From Candidatus Paraprochloron terpiosi LD05 (GTDB lineage Bacteria > Cyanobacteriota > Cyanobacteriia > Cyanobacteriales > Prochloraceae), in assembly GCA_018141785.1 (NCBI GenBank), contig CP073341.1:496001-560000 (forward strand): DNA of 64,000 nucleotides, in the 5' to 3' direction. The number at the start of each line of letters is the position of its first letter. Within the stretch, counting starts at the first letter, position 1. This document shows positions 41,208-50,060 of the stretch, piece after piece. A model generated the notes under the pieces. That model was not told the origin of the DNA and made no database searches. It saw only the letters and a program-made list of their open reading frames with translations. Position numbers and translations under genes: made by a program.

Positions 41208-43025
41208 CTACCGTAGATTTTTCAGACTGTCTACCCGCTTATTAAACATATCGAACAACAGAGCAATTACCTTGCGATGCTCTCGAATCTTAATATTCGC
41301 AGTAATTGACATTCCCGACTGTAAAGGAATTGCTTGCTCCCCTACTAACAAATCTTGCCGATTTAAACTGACTTTAACCGGAAACCGATAAAACTGATAA
41401 ATTTGGTCTGGTTCTAAAGCATCCTCCCCTACCAATATTACTTCCCCTTTAATATCGCCAAAATCGTGGTAAGGAAAAGAATCAATCCTGACATCAACCA
41501 TCTGTCCCTCCCGGACAAAACCAATATCTTGGTTCGTCACAAAAACTTCAGCTATCAAAGTCTCATCAGGGACAATTTTCACTGCTGTTTCTCCCAGATT
41601 GGGATTGGGAACACTACCTGGACCTACTTGCAAATCAAATACCGTCCCCTCTATAGGAGCTTTAACTTCTTGATAGTCTAAAGTGACTTCCGTGCGGCTG
41701 ATTTCACTCTTAATTTCGGCAATTCTTTTGTCATTCTCAACTACAGTTTTGCTCAACTGGCTGTCAATTGCCGCAATTTGTTGGTCATTGCGAGCGATGT
41801 TATCCCGCACATCTCTCTCCGATAAAGCCATAGTGTTGGTTAACTCTTCTCGCGCCTGAGTTATATCCAACCGCAGCCTTTGTTCTTCTTCCTCTAATTG
41901 CTGGATCTCAGCCAAGCGGGTTTCTACCTCTTGTTTTTGCCTGTCGTATTCAATTTGGCCATTGGACTCTAGATCCACCAATGCAGCGCGGCGATCGTTC
42001 ACCTCCTGTTGCTGCCTCTCCATCTGAATTTGGGCAAGCGCCCCCTCCGCCACTAAGGGAACGACACTAGCTAAAACCTTCTCTTCCAGGGAGAGACTTT
42101 GTCGCGCCTGGGTTATGGCTTGGCGGTTCCGGGCTTCAATTTGCCCCAGAACCAGGCGATCCGTGGCTAGTCGCTCTCGTGTATCTTTTAACTGCACTTG
42201 ATTTTGACCCAGTTGTTTCTCTAATTGCTCTACTTCTAACCGAGAAGCCGCAACACGAGAATTGTACTCCGCTCTACTAGCAGCTAACCGACTTAACTGT
42301 TGCCCATTCAAACTAGCCGCAGCTCCGGGAACATTCAAGAGGGCGCGATAAAGTTGGTTTTCTTCCAACAGTGCCATTCTGTTTCTAGCAAGGGAGGCAA
42401 TTTTTTCCAGTGGGTTCAGTGCACTAATTGCCACTTCTAGATTCCCAGGCAATACAGATTCTGTCATCAAAGCATCATAAAATTCGTTCTCTTGGGATAA
42501 AGAGTCGCGAACTTTCTGCAAGGATTCCAATTGGGCTTTTGCTGCTGTATCATCCAAAATGAAGAGGATCTGACCTTTTTCGACTTTATCTCCTTCTTCA
42601 ATGGGTACTTCCTCGAGGCCTTTTTCGACTTTATCTCCCTCTTCAATGTATACTATCTTTCCCTCTTTAATGTATACTTTCTTTTCGTCTTCAATCTTTT
42701 GGCCAAGTTTCTTCACCACTCCATTTACAGGAACTTGTACCTCCTTCACCGCCCCCTCTGGTTTCAGTTGACCTTGGGCAGATACAATTTCTTCTAATTC
42801 AGCGATGGAAGCCCAAGCAAGACCAAAAGTAGTTACCCCCACAATTGTCCAGATAACTGCCCGGGCCCAAACTGGAGATTGACGCAAAACTATTGGTTGG
42901 TCAAAGCTATCAAATTCATGCCCCTTTGGAAGTTCTTTTTCCAGTACGACATTTTTCCCCTTGGCAGAACCATTGCCTTGGGCGTGCCCGTTCATCTTAT
43001 TCCCGTTGCTGTTATTGCCATTCAT
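41208..43025 (-). CDS. HlyD-family membrane fusion protein of a type I secretion system
   Basis: 605 residues. A cytoplasmic N-terminus is followed by one transmembrane helix (AVIWTIVGVTTFGLAWASIA). Then comes a lipoyl half-motif (VKKLGQKIEDEKK..EGDKVEKGQILFILDD), a long coiled coil of about 250 residues with repeated LEEEEQRLRLDITQAREEL-type heptads, the second lipoyl half (APIEGTVFDLQVGPGSVPN) and a beta-barrel with IDSFPYHDFGDIKGEVILVG, the RTX-secretion HlyD signature. EEGDKVEKG is repeated with a 15-codon step, an internal duplication in the lipoyl region. It is the third gene of the cluster, after the isomerase and the ABC exporter; a 25-bp palindrome precedes its ATG. Confidence 0.92.
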   Translation of the reverse strand: MNGNNSNGNKMNGHAQGNGSAKGKNVVLEKELPKGHEFDSFDQPIVLRQSPVWARAVIWTIVGVTTFGLAWASIAELEEIVSAQGQLKPEGAVKEVQVPVNGVVKKLGQKIEDEKKVYIKEGKIVYIEEGDKVEKGLEEVPIEEGDKVEKGQILFILDDTAAKAQLESLQKVRDSLSQENEFYDALMTESVLPGNLEVAISALNPLEKIASLARNRMALLEENQLYRALLNVPGAAASLNGQQLSRLAASRAEYNSRVAASRLEVEQLEKQLGQNQVQLKDTRERLATDRLVLGQIEARNRQAITQARQSLSLEEKVLASVVPLVAEGALAQIQMERQQQEVNDRRAALVDLESNGQIEYDRQKQEVETRLAEIQQLEEEEQRLRLDITQAREELTNTMALSERDVRDNIARNDQQIAAIDSQLSKTVVENDKRIAEIKSEISRTEVTLDYQEVKAPIEGTVFDLQVGPGSVPNPNLGETAVKIVPDETLIAEVFVTNQDIGFVREGQMVDVRIDSFPYHDFGDIKGEVILVGEDALEPDQIYQFYRFPVKVSLNRQDLLVGEQAIPLQSGMSITANIKIREHRKVIALLFDMFNKRVDSLKNLR

Positions 43026-43031
43026 AATTGG

Positions 43032-43056
43032 TAGCCTGGTGGTTTTAACCCCAGGA
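43032..43056. promoter_or_regulatory. Shared 25-bp palindrome upstream of the HlyD gene
   Basis: Arms CCTGGTGG and CCCCAGG around TTTTAA, ending 6-7 bases before the ATG. The AGG of the distal arm may serve as the ribosome site. The same element precedes the other two genes of the cluster (46342-46367, 47152-47177). Confidence 0.7.
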
Positions 43057-43112
43057 AGTTGGTTTGCTAAAAAATACTAACATTGTTAGTACATAAATAA
43101 ACTATTTAGTCC

Positions 43113-43200
43113 GTAGGTTGGGAAGAGGTGCCGAAACCCAACAGCACCTCTTCTCTTCTCTCTCTTTCTTTTCTCTGCGCCCTCTGCGCCTCTGCGGTTT
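43113..43200. repeat. Two dispersed repeats in the HlyD-ABC gap
   Basis: GTAGGTTGGGAAGAGGTGCC followed by GAAACCCAAC at 43113-43141 (GTAGGTTGGG family), then the CGCAGAG-type repeat in reverse at 43149-43200 (ends CGCCTCTGCGGTTT). The 265-base gap has no gene. Confidence 0.65.
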
Positions 43201-43290
43201 ATATTCCATAATCAATGGAACAGCACCAAAGACGCAGATGAAAGCAAGGTGTATCAATCTCCCTGGCGGCTGCCATAGTAAGTGCTATAT

Positions 43291-46200
43291 TTATGCTGCT
43301 GATTCTTGTTGATTGTAGAGATAGTAGTAGCGACCCTTCAGAGCCATGAGTTCTTCGTGCTTGCCCTGTTCTACCACTGAACCAGCATCCATCATCACAA
43401 TGAGATCTGCTCCTTTAATGGTACCCAAACGGTGGGTGATGAACAAAACTGTTTTATGGCTAAAAGCCTCAGCCAGGTTCAAACACACTTGCTGTTCCGT
43501 AGAATAGTCCAAGGCGCTGGTGGCTTCATCTAAAACCAAGATATTGGGATTTTGCAGAGCAGAGCGGGCGATGGCAATTCTTTGTCTCTGTCCCCCCGAT
43601 AGAGATGCACCCCTTTCTCCTACTCTCGTATTATAACCGTTGGGCAAAGCCATGATAAATTCGTGAGCCGCAGCAACCTTAGCAGCAGCCACCACCTCCT
43701 CCGTGGTAGCATCAGGGTTAGTTAAAGCAATATTCTCCTGTACCGTACCATCAAACAAGAGGGTATCTTGAGGTACCACCCCCACCTGACGGCGCAGGGA
43801 ATAGAGTTCCACCTTATTAATATCGTAGCCATCAATGAGAATCTGTCCCGATTCCGGTTCGTAGAGGCGGGAAACTAGCTTAGTGAGGGTACTCTTCCCC
43901 GCCCCACTTTGACCCACAATACCCACAAAGGTACCAGGAGGGATTTCCAGATTGATATTATTGAGTTGTAACGGTCCTGAGTGCTTAAAGCGGAAGGAAA
44001 CGTTTTCGTACTTTATCCTTCCCACAATAGAAGGCATGGGGATATTCTGTCTGTCGTCTTCTGCTTCTTGGGGATGATCTACAATATCGGCTAACCGTTC
44101 TAAGGATAAAGCGGTTTGCTGGAAGTTTTGCCACAATTGAGTCAAGCGCAAAATGGGAGAAGTAACGTAGCCAGCAATAATTCTGAAGGCGATGAGGGTA
44201 CCCAGGGTGATTTTTCCTTCTAGGGCTAGATAAACTCCCACCCAGAGAACCAACAACGTGGATAATTTATTCAGGAAGCTGCTGGCAGAACTAGCCATAG
44301 TGGATGTCACCACAGTTTTGAACCCGGCGGAGACGTAACGAGCATAGCGTTGCTGCCATTCCCAGCGAGAGCGCAACTCAATATTCTGGGCTTTAACCGT
44401 CTGAATGCCAGACATCACCTCCACTAAATGGGACTGGGTTGCGGCGTTCTTTTCCGCTTTAACCCTTAATTGGCGACGAATGAGGGGAGAGAAGATGAAA
44501 GTTAGGAGGACGAAAACGGGAATTACCGATAATGCCACCGCCGTCATGAGAGGACTGATAACAATCATCACCACGATATAGACCACGGAAAATATGGAGT
44601 CCAGAACCACTGTTAAAGCGGTTCCAGTGAGAAACTGGCGGATATTTTCCAACTCGTTCACCCGGGTGGATATTTCCCCCACTGGTCTTTTCTCGAAGTA
44701 ACGCAAAGGGAGCCGCAGGAGGTGGTCGATAATTTCCGAACCCAAAGTCATGTCGATGCGGTTGGTAGTATCCACGAATAAATAAGTGCGCAGAGTACCC
44801 AGCAATGCCTCAAAAACAGCGATGACAACCATGAAGATCCCCAGCACCTGCATGGTATCGGCGCTATTCTGACCGATTACCTTGTCGATAATCACCCGGA
44901 TCATCAAGGGATGGATCAAACTGAAAAGCTGGACGAAGAAAGAAGCAACAAAGACTTGAATGAGTACCCAACGGTAGCGAGAAACCACCGGGACAAACCA
45001 GCTTAAGCCAAATTTTTGTTGAGGTGTTTCCTTGGTGGGTTCCAAGAGCAATACTTGCCCTTCGTCGTCCCAAGTTTCCAGAAATTCATCTGGTTTGCGG
45101 CGAAGAAGACCCTTTTCCGGGACGCCGATGACCACCTGGTTCGGTCCAATTTCATAAAGAATGGCGAGACGGTCTTCCCAACGCACCAAGGCGGGTGTTT
45201 TCAGCCTGGTAAATACTTTCGGAGTGATTTGGATCAACTGAGCAGTTAACCCCATTAACTCCCCTACCGCACCACAAAGATGGAGAGAAAGGGTGCCAGT
45301 ACGCCGCATTTGGTCCCGGAGAATCCGCTGAATCACCTCCTTACGAAAAGGCATGCCGAAATGTTTACTCAGCATTTGGAAGCAGGCTACCCCAGCGTCC
45401 AAAGGTGTTTTGCCCCGAACAAAAGGATATTTTTTCCAAGCCTTGCTATCTTTTTGCTCTTCCTCTTCAGGGCTATCTTCTTCCAGTAATTCTACTTGAG
45501 CATAGGGTATTTCTTCCCCTTCTCCTGCTGGTGGCAAAACTTCTGGTTCTATTGCTACCGTAGGTTCTGCCCAAACATCATCTGCTGGTGCTAAGGTATT
45601 TACATGGGTATTTACCGGTTCGAGTAAATGGGATGGAAAACCCAAGAAACGGGCTGGTCTCTTTCCCGTTACTTCAAGAGAGTCTTGGGCAGTTACATTT
45701 ATCCTACTGCCCACCTCCAAATCAGCTACTTTCCCACCACTGAGTAACCAGACCTTATCTCCCTCCAAGAGTGGAGAGCTACCCTCTTCTACTTTAGTCT
45801 TACCTACAGGAAGAGAGTACACTTGTGTGGAAGACACGGCAGACATTGCTAATTCTTTAAGATTGCCATCTCCCCGAGCCTGCTGGGACAAATGATAACC
45901 AATTAAATCAAAAGCTTCTACTAAGTAACATTGCTCTTGGAGCAAGGCTCTCCACTGGGGGTATTTTTCAAGTATTTGGTGAAATTTCCCGTTATTAAGG
46001 GTGAGACAGGTTACTTCCGTCGAGGCGATCGCAGTTTCGCAAGCCACACCTCGCAACTGATTCACCCAACCCAGCATGCTTCCAGGTTCCAGTAATTTCA
46101 GGGTGGTGGGCATTTGGGTGCGGGGATCGTAACCCAGCAAACGTGTTCTACCTTCGTATAAAATAACTACGTGGGGAGACATTTTCTCCCGCATAGAGAT

Positions 46201-46329
46201 TACTTGCCCTATGCGATACCGCAAAGGTTGTAACTTAGATTTTATTTCAGCTATTCCCTCAGAAGGTAATTCAGAGAAAGGTTCAAGTCCAGATAGAAAT
46301 TCTTCAATTTTGTCTATAGTATAGGTCAT
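43291..46329 (-). CDS. ABC exporter of a type I secretion system with C39-like and cNMP-binding-like domains
   Basis: 1012 residues. The N-terminal 150 look like a cyclic-nucleotide-binding fold (RYRIGQVISMREKMSPHVVI, LEPGSMLGWVNQLRG). A linker follows. Residues about 300-430 are a C39 peptidase-like domain (FVRGKTPLDAGVACFQML) in which the catalytic Cys of D-C-G is Ala and the catalytic His strand is lost, so it is a C39-like domain that binds but does not cleave, as in HlyB. Six helices and an ATPase follow: Walker A GIVGQSGAGKSTL, signature LSGGQRQRIAIARS, Walker B ILVLDEATSALD, H-loop ITHRL. It is flanked by the HlyD adaptor and the isomerase. Substrates are probably RTX- or DUF4114-like proteins. 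Confidence 0.93.
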   Translation of the reverse strand: MTYTIDKIEEFLSGLEPFSELPSEGIAEIKSKLQPLRYRIGQVISMREKMSPHVVILYEGRTRLLGYDPRTQMPTTLKLLEPGSMLGWVNQLRGVACETAIASTEVTCLTLNNGKFHQILEKYPQWRALLQEQCYLVEAFDLIGYHLSQQARGDGNLKELAMSAVSSTQVYSLPVGKTKVEEGSSPLLEGDKVWLLSGGKVADLEVGSRINVTAQDSLEVTGKRPARFLGFPSHLLEPVNTHVNTLAPADDVWAEPTVAIEPEVLPPAGEGEEIPYAQVELLEEDSPEEEEQKDSKAWKKYPFVRGKTPLDAGVACFQMLSKHFGMPFRKEVIQRILRDQMRRTGTLSLHLCGAVGELMGLTAQLIQITPKVFTRLKTPALVRWEDRLAILYEIGPNQVVIGVPEKGLLRRKPDEFLETWDDEGQVLLLEPTKETPQQKFGLSWFVPVVSRYRWVLIQVFVASFFVQLFSLIHPLMIRVIIDKVIGQNSADTMQVLGIFMVVIAVFEALLGTLRTYLFVDTTNRIDMTLGSEIIDHLLRLPLRYFEKRPVGEISTRVNELENIRQFLTGTALTVVLDSIFSVVYIVVMIVISPLMTAVALSVIPVFVLLTFIFSPLIRRQLRVKAEKNAATQSHLVEVMSGIQTVKAQNIELRSRWEWQQRYARYVSAGFKTVVTSTMASSASSFLNKLSTLLVLWVGVYLALEGKITLGTLIAFRIIAGYVTSPILRLTQLWQNFQQTALSLERLADIVDHPQEAEDDRQNIPMPSIVGRIKYENVSFRFKHSGPLQLNNINLEIPPGTFVGIVGQSGAGKSTLTKLVSRLYEPESGQILIDGYDINKVELYSLRRQVGVVPQDTLLFDGTVQENIALTNPDATTEEVVAAAKVAAAHEFIMALPNGYNTRVGERGASLSGGQRQRIAIARSALQNPNILVLDEATSALDYSTEQQVCLNLAEAFSHKTVLFITHRLGTIKGADLIVMMDAGSVVEQGKHEELMALKGRYYYLYNQQESAA

Positions 46330-46341
46330 AACCCTAAAAAG

Positions 46342-46367
46342 TAGCCTGGTGGTTTTAACCCCAGGAG
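46342..46367. promoter_or_regulatory. Shared 25-bp palindrome upstream of the ABC exporter gene
   Basis: Same arms (CCTGGTGG / CCCCAGG) as at 43032-43056, 12 bases before the ATG of the exporter. TAGGG between palindrome and ATG is the probable ribosome site. Confidence 0.7.
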
Positions 46368-46379
46368 AAAGTTTTAACT

Positions 46380-47135
46380 TTAATCTTCATCAACCAATTT
46401 GTTCTCTTCTTCATAGGAGAAAGATACTGTGGAAAGAAGTTGTTCTTGTAGCCAAGTGCGGAATTGTTCCTCCAGCAATCTTTGTCGCATTTGTCCGTCT
46501 AATTGCGCCAGAATCAACTTTTCCAGACGAAGGATTACCAGCCAATCCCCTAATCTGGTTGGGGGTAATAGTTGCCCAGGTTGGCTATTGGTGAGCATTT
46601 TGGCTATGGTGGGATGAGGAACAGTCAGTTCTACAGGACCGATCAAACCTCCCGTTTCTGCTTCCTCACCTTTCGAGTATTGCTTTGCCAGTTCCGCAAA
46701 GGTGCTTTCTCCTTCAAGAATTCGAAAATAGAGTTCCTGTATAAGTCCAGCGTCTTGACTGCGAAGGAGGGAATATATGACTTTATCTAGCTGTCCCTTA
46801 CGTTGGAGGAAATAGGATTCTAATTTCTTCCCCCAAGTTGCTTCTTTAAATTTTTGCAGCTTAATAGATCTCTCCAGACGCACCAACAGTTGGTCTAAAG
46901 TCATAAACTGCTCCTTAGCAAAGGCTTGCAGTTGTTCTTCGCTTTTGATTTGCTGTTGCTGACAAAACTGTTGCTTGGCGATTTCCCTCTCCTCAGCCGT
47001 ACATTCTATCTCCCCCATTGCCCTATCAATAATTACTTCCTTGGCTAACTGCGGCAGCACTTGATATTCTGCTAGCTTGGGGAATAATTCAGCGGGGGAT
47101 ATGGTGCGATCGCCTATTTTTAAAACATATGCCAT
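46380..47135 (-). CDS. Parvulin/SurA-like peptidyl-prolyl isomerase
   Basis: 251 residues. A helical N-terminus (IDRAMGEIECTAEEREIAKQ, FMTLDQLLVRLERSIKLQKF) is followed by a parvulin fold: YFRILEGESTFAELAKQYSK, GEEAETGGLIGPVELTVPHP and PPTRLGDWLVILRLEKLILA. G.STF..LA..YS....TGG..GP..L is the parvulin (rotamase) signature. No signal peptide, so it acts in the cytoplasm. Cyanobacterial type I exporters often have such a gene next to them, which suggests folding control of the exported protein; that role is inferred. Confidence 0.85.
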   Translation of the reverse strand: MAYVLKIGDRTISPAELFPKLAEYQVLPQLAKEVIIDRAMGEIECTAEEREIAKQQFCQQQQIKSEEQLQAFAKEQFMTLDQLLVRLERSIKLQKFKEATWGKKLESYFLQRKGQLDKVIYSLLRSQDAGLIQELYFRILEGESTFAELAKQYSKGEEAETGGLIGPVELTVPHPTIAKMLTNSQPGQLLPPTRLGDWLVILRLEKLILAQLDGQMRQRLLEEQFRTWLQEQLLSTVSFSYEEENKLVDED

Positions 47136-47151
47136 AATTTATCTTTTTATA

Positions 47152-47177
47152 CTCCTGGGGTTAAAACCACCAGGCTA
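47152..47177. promoter_or_regulatory. Shared 25-bp palindrome upstream of the isomerase gene
   Basis: CTCCTGGGG..CCACCAGGCTA, reversed relative to the copies at 43032 and 46342, 16 bases before the isomerase ATG. Confidence 0.7.
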
Positions 47178-47301
47178 ATGTGTTGCTCAACTGTTCATAA
47201 CCTTTAATTATTTTATAATAGCAATGCGGATAGACACAGCTAACAAATTGTCTATCCGTGCATCCGCATATCAAGCAACAGCTTTTACCCAAGCTTTACC
47301 T

Positions 47302-48009
47302 TTAACCCATGGGGAATACAGTTTCCTCCTGGACCAAGAAGCGGGTATTGATGATTTCCCTGAAGGTTTGCAAATCCCCTGACCAATTGTCAATCCGTTG
47401 TTGCAGTTGGCGCAAACGCCCCTCACCGCTATAGCTCGTAACTTGGTAGTTAAAGTTCCCCGAGAACATCAAAGCGCGGGTGGCTGGTTTTTCCGGTTGC
47501 TGCAACCGTACCTCATTGATGTTCAAGTTTAGTTGACAATGTTCCAGCTGATAAACTAAGTTAATACTGGCTTGTACTGGTTGCGTGCCTAACTCTTGCC
47601 AAGGACCGGGTGCGAGAAGAGTTCCCACGATATACTTTCGAGGTGCGTCCGCCATATCACCAAAAGCAACCACATTTTTCAGGCTGATATTCGCGCCTTG
47701 GTATTCTGCATTAGGCAGCTTTTCCAGGCATTTTTTTGCCACTGGAGGCGCGTTAAGTTCTTGGGTATTGTTGGTTCTAATCGGCTCAGAGAAGGTGATT
47801 GTTCCCGGTTGTGCTACGATATTGACGCCGTTTTGGAAGATTAGTTGAACAACGCGAGGGTTGACAACGGGCTGCTGTGTCAATTCCCAATCGTTGGGGA
47901 TAATGCCACTTAATTTGAGAAAATCCAGGTTGACAACTTGTGGATTGAGATTCTTGGCTGCTACAACGATACTAAGGTCTTGAATGTCTAGAGTTTTCAG
48001 AGGTGTCAT
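47302..48009 (-). CDS. Hypothetical protein, 235 aa
   Basis: Reads LDIQDLSIVVAAKNLNPQVV, NLDFLKLSGIIPNDWELTQ, then FGDMADAPRKYIVGTLLAPG and LNLNINEVRLQQPEKPATRA. Codon use and composition look real. No signal peptide, transmembrane helix or motif is visible; beta-rich pattern. It precedes the secretion genes on the same strand, 167 bases upstream of the isomerase, and could belong to the export system. I do not recognise the family. Confidence 0.6.
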   Translation of the reverse strand: MTPLKTLDIQDLSIVVAAKNLNPQVVNLDFLKLSGIIPNDWELTQQPVVNPRVVQLIFQNGVNIVAQPGTITFSEPIRTNNTQELNAPPVAKKCLEKLPNAEYQGANISLKNVVAFGDMADAPRKYIVGTLLAPGPWQELGTQPVQASINLVYQLEHCQLNLNINEVRLQQPEKPATRALMFSGNFNYQVTSYSGEGRLRQLQQRIDNWSGDLQTFREIINTRFLVQEETVFPMG

Positions 48010-48271
48010 TGAATTTTTTATCCCTGCTTTTTTCGCGGTTAAACCTTGTTGACTTCTACTGGAGCCATTGACTACTCATTGTTACATCTTATTAGATAAG
48101 ATGAAATTAATCCATTAATTTTATATTTATCTAATATAGATTTAACCATTGCATAAATGTAATAGTAAGGTTTAGCTGTCTAGACCCACGAATATAGTCA
48201 ATAAATTACTTAAGCATATGTTTGCTCTAATTCTTTAAGTTGAAAATCAGTCATTTTTAGCTCTATTATAG
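48010..48271. other. Intergenic region between two minus-strand genes
   Basis: A/T-rich, probably the promoter of the hypothetical gene. A minus-strand mini-ORF at about 48222-48266 (MTDFQLKELEQTYA) is too short to judge. Confidence 0.4.
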
Positions 48272-48299
48272 CCGCTCCCCATTCTTGAACAGGGAGCGG
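48272..48299 (-). terminator. Hairpin downstream of the DUF4114 gene
   Basis: CCGCTCCC 48272-48279 pairs with GGGAGCGG 48292-48299, an 8-bp perfect stem, 12 bases past the DUF4114 stop. On the minus strand it is followed by CTATAATAGAG, without a long T-run. A likely transcript-end hairpin. Confidence 0.55.
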
Positions 48300-48311
48300 A
48301 TCTGCATGATT

Positions 48312-49142
48312 TTAAGCTAGAGTGAACTCAATCTGAACAACAATGTCGTTAAAGTCATTGTCCCCACCTCTCAATAAATCTTCAAAACCGAAGACATTGT
48401 CACCCAGCAACCGGACATGGTCCGCTCCATCAGCGTTTCCAGCTATGAACGGGAAGTAGATTTCTGGGTCATTATTGGAATTTTCATCTAGTAACTGCTC
48501 AGGGGTACCATTGGAAATGATAAATGGTGCATAGAGGAATCCTACGTCTAAAGTACCGCTAAAATTCTCTGTTGCTCCGTCTGCTACTCGGAGGTCTAGA
48601 TCTGTCAGCATCTGTCGTTCAAGAGCTGCTGCTACATATCCATCGTCACCCGGATTAAGACTGTCGATTTGACCATCTTCGTTATCGATCCGATAGAAAC
48701 CAACGAAGTTATCGAAAGCAGCTTCCCTGTTAACTGTAAAGCTAGTTGTTACTTGCTGACCAGGCAGTTGCCTTAAGTCTAGTAGTTCTCGTTGCTCCTC
48801 TCCTTGGTTAATAGCAACTAATTGGTTTACCCCCGGAATGTTTTGTAACTCCAAATTGATAACCAAATCGTTAAAGTCAACGTCAGAGACGTCTAGGTTG
48901 GTGTCTTCCCACGCCAGAGTAAACACGCTCTCAGACTGGGAAACCCGCACTTGCTCATTGTTGTCGTTGGCTGCACTAAAGGAGAAGAATGTATCTCCAT
49001 TACTGGTTTCAAGGTAAAATCCTAGGCGACCCCGGCAAAGCCGGGGTCCGCTTCGCGGACCGCCCCCTGAAAATTGCAGTGAGCGAGACAGATCTGTGAG
49101 CGCTGTCTCTACTTCACTGAAAATGACTTCCCCTCGACTCAA
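48312..49142 (-). CDS. DUF4114 domain protein, possible type I secretion substrate
   Basis: 276 residues. The C-terminal half ends GFEDLLRGGDNDFNDIVVQI, the DUF4114 hallmark; a related motif VSDVDFNDLVINLELQ occurs in the middle, so two such units exist. Acidic, Asp/Asn-rich and Cys-poor, as for calcium-binding exported proteins. There is no signal peptide, consistent with type I export by the adjacent cluster; that link is inferred. A double-hairpin repeat inside codons about 27-38 is read as GPRSGPRLCRGR. The true N-terminus is probably lost: the frame opens at ATG 49142 (MSRGEVIFSEVET) next to intron sequence. Confidence 0.75.
   Translation of the reverse strand: MSRGEVIFSEVETALTDLSRSLQFSGGGPRSGPRLCRGRLGFYLETSNGDTFFSFSAANDNNEQVRVSQSESVFTLAWEDTNLDVSDVDFNDLVINLELQNIPGVNQLVAINQGEEQRELLDLRQLPGQQVTTSFTVNREAAFDNFVGFYRIDNEDGQIDSLNPGDDGYVAAALERQMLTDLDLRVADGATENFSGTLDVGFLYAPFIISNGTPEQLLDENSNNDPEIYFPFIAGNADGADHVRLLGDNVFGFEDLLRGGDNDFNDIVVQIEFTLA
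49029..49061. repeat. REP-like double hairpin inside the DUF4114 gene
   Basis: ACCCCGGC-AAA-GCCGGGGT and GGTCCGC-TTC-GCGGACC in succession, in frame with the gene. Same layout as 20193-20232. Confidence 0.75.
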
Positions 49143-49219
49143 AGTTTTTTCATACCCACCCCCGTCCCCTCCTGGGAGGGGAGAAGAGGGGTGGGTCTCC
49201 CTATTAGCGCCTTCACCAC

Positions 49220-49745
49220 CTAACCGTAGGTAGATATTCGGTCACACCCTTTTCCCAGCTTCACTCCGTTCTCTCTCCTAGGGGTGGTATCCGGAGAGGG
49301 AAGGCAGGCATACTTCTATCGAGGCCATTCGGATAGGACGCGGGAACGAAAGCCAAGAGCAAAACAATTGCCCGCAATGTGTTGGAGCTAATTTCTATCT
49401 AAAAGGGATGCCTGAGGGTGAAAAAGACCAAATACCGTCGTAGAGATACGAACGATGAGGATAATCCGGTTCTGAATTTAAGGTCCAGGTAATATGATGG
49501 CCGAGTAGGAATTTAATCCGAATTTAGGCCCTGATAAATCCGAGTAGGAACAGCTAGACTGACAAGGAATAGGAAAAGGCGAAGATTGCCACAACCCCAG
49601 TACCAGCTGGATAGAGGTAGTCAAGGGGTTTCTAGCCTTTTAAAAGAGGCGGGTTTCAACCCATAGGTCATAGGAGCCGTGTGAGGTGAAAGTTTCATGC
49701 ACGGTTCTGAAAGGGAGCTGGGGTGGGTGACCACTCCTTCGACCC
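49220..49745 (+). ncRNA. Group II intron RNA (ORF-less or truncated)
   Basis: Domain V is clear at 49674-49707: GAGCCGTG pairs with CACGGTTC, with the AGC catalytic triad at its start and a GAAA tetraloop in GGTGAAAGTTTC. Domain VI-like GGGTGGGTGACC follows, then the 3' junction at about 49745. Upstream, 49260-49670 has the look of domains I-III (CCGAGTAGGAAT repeats, GAACGAAAGCC, TGCCTGAGGGTG). No ORF lies between. The 5' end is not resolved; a C/G-rich palindrome near 49160-49195 probably marks a rearranged edge. Confidence 0.7.
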
Positions 49746-49907
49746 GAACAAGCCGTGAAGGCAGGCGTCAGAGGTGAGTACCCCTCCAGCATTAAAGGAA
49801 CGCCACAAGGCGGAGTTATATCCCCACTGCTGGCCAATATCGCCCTAGATGGATTTGAGAACCATATGGTCGCGAGAAAAACTTATAAACCAGTAAAGGC
49901 TGTATAA
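49746..49907 (+). pseudogene. Reverse transcriptase fragment (group II intron maturase)
   Basis: Frame CAA GCC GTG onwards reads QAVKAGVRGEYPSSIKGTPQ, GGVISPLLANIALDGFENHM, ARKTYKPVKAV and stops at TAA 49905-49907. GTPQGG.ISPLLANIAL is RT motif 4 region. It begins where the upstream intron's domain VI ends. Only about 50 residues remain. Confidence 0.75.
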
Positions 49908-50060
49908 CCAAAATTACTGAGGAGGATCTGTGGTATAAAAAAGTAAAAACCCCATAATTTGGTTTACACTAAAAGAGTATTTAGGGTATGCTATGATCAA
50001 GGCTGAAAAAATAGAGAATAATACAGGAGCCTAATTAGTAGAATAGACTATCGCAAACAA
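49908..50060. other. Leader of the NB-ARC gene
   Basis: A/T-rich sequence with possible promoter boxes (TTTACA, TATGCTATGAT) before the next gene. Confidence 0.3.
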
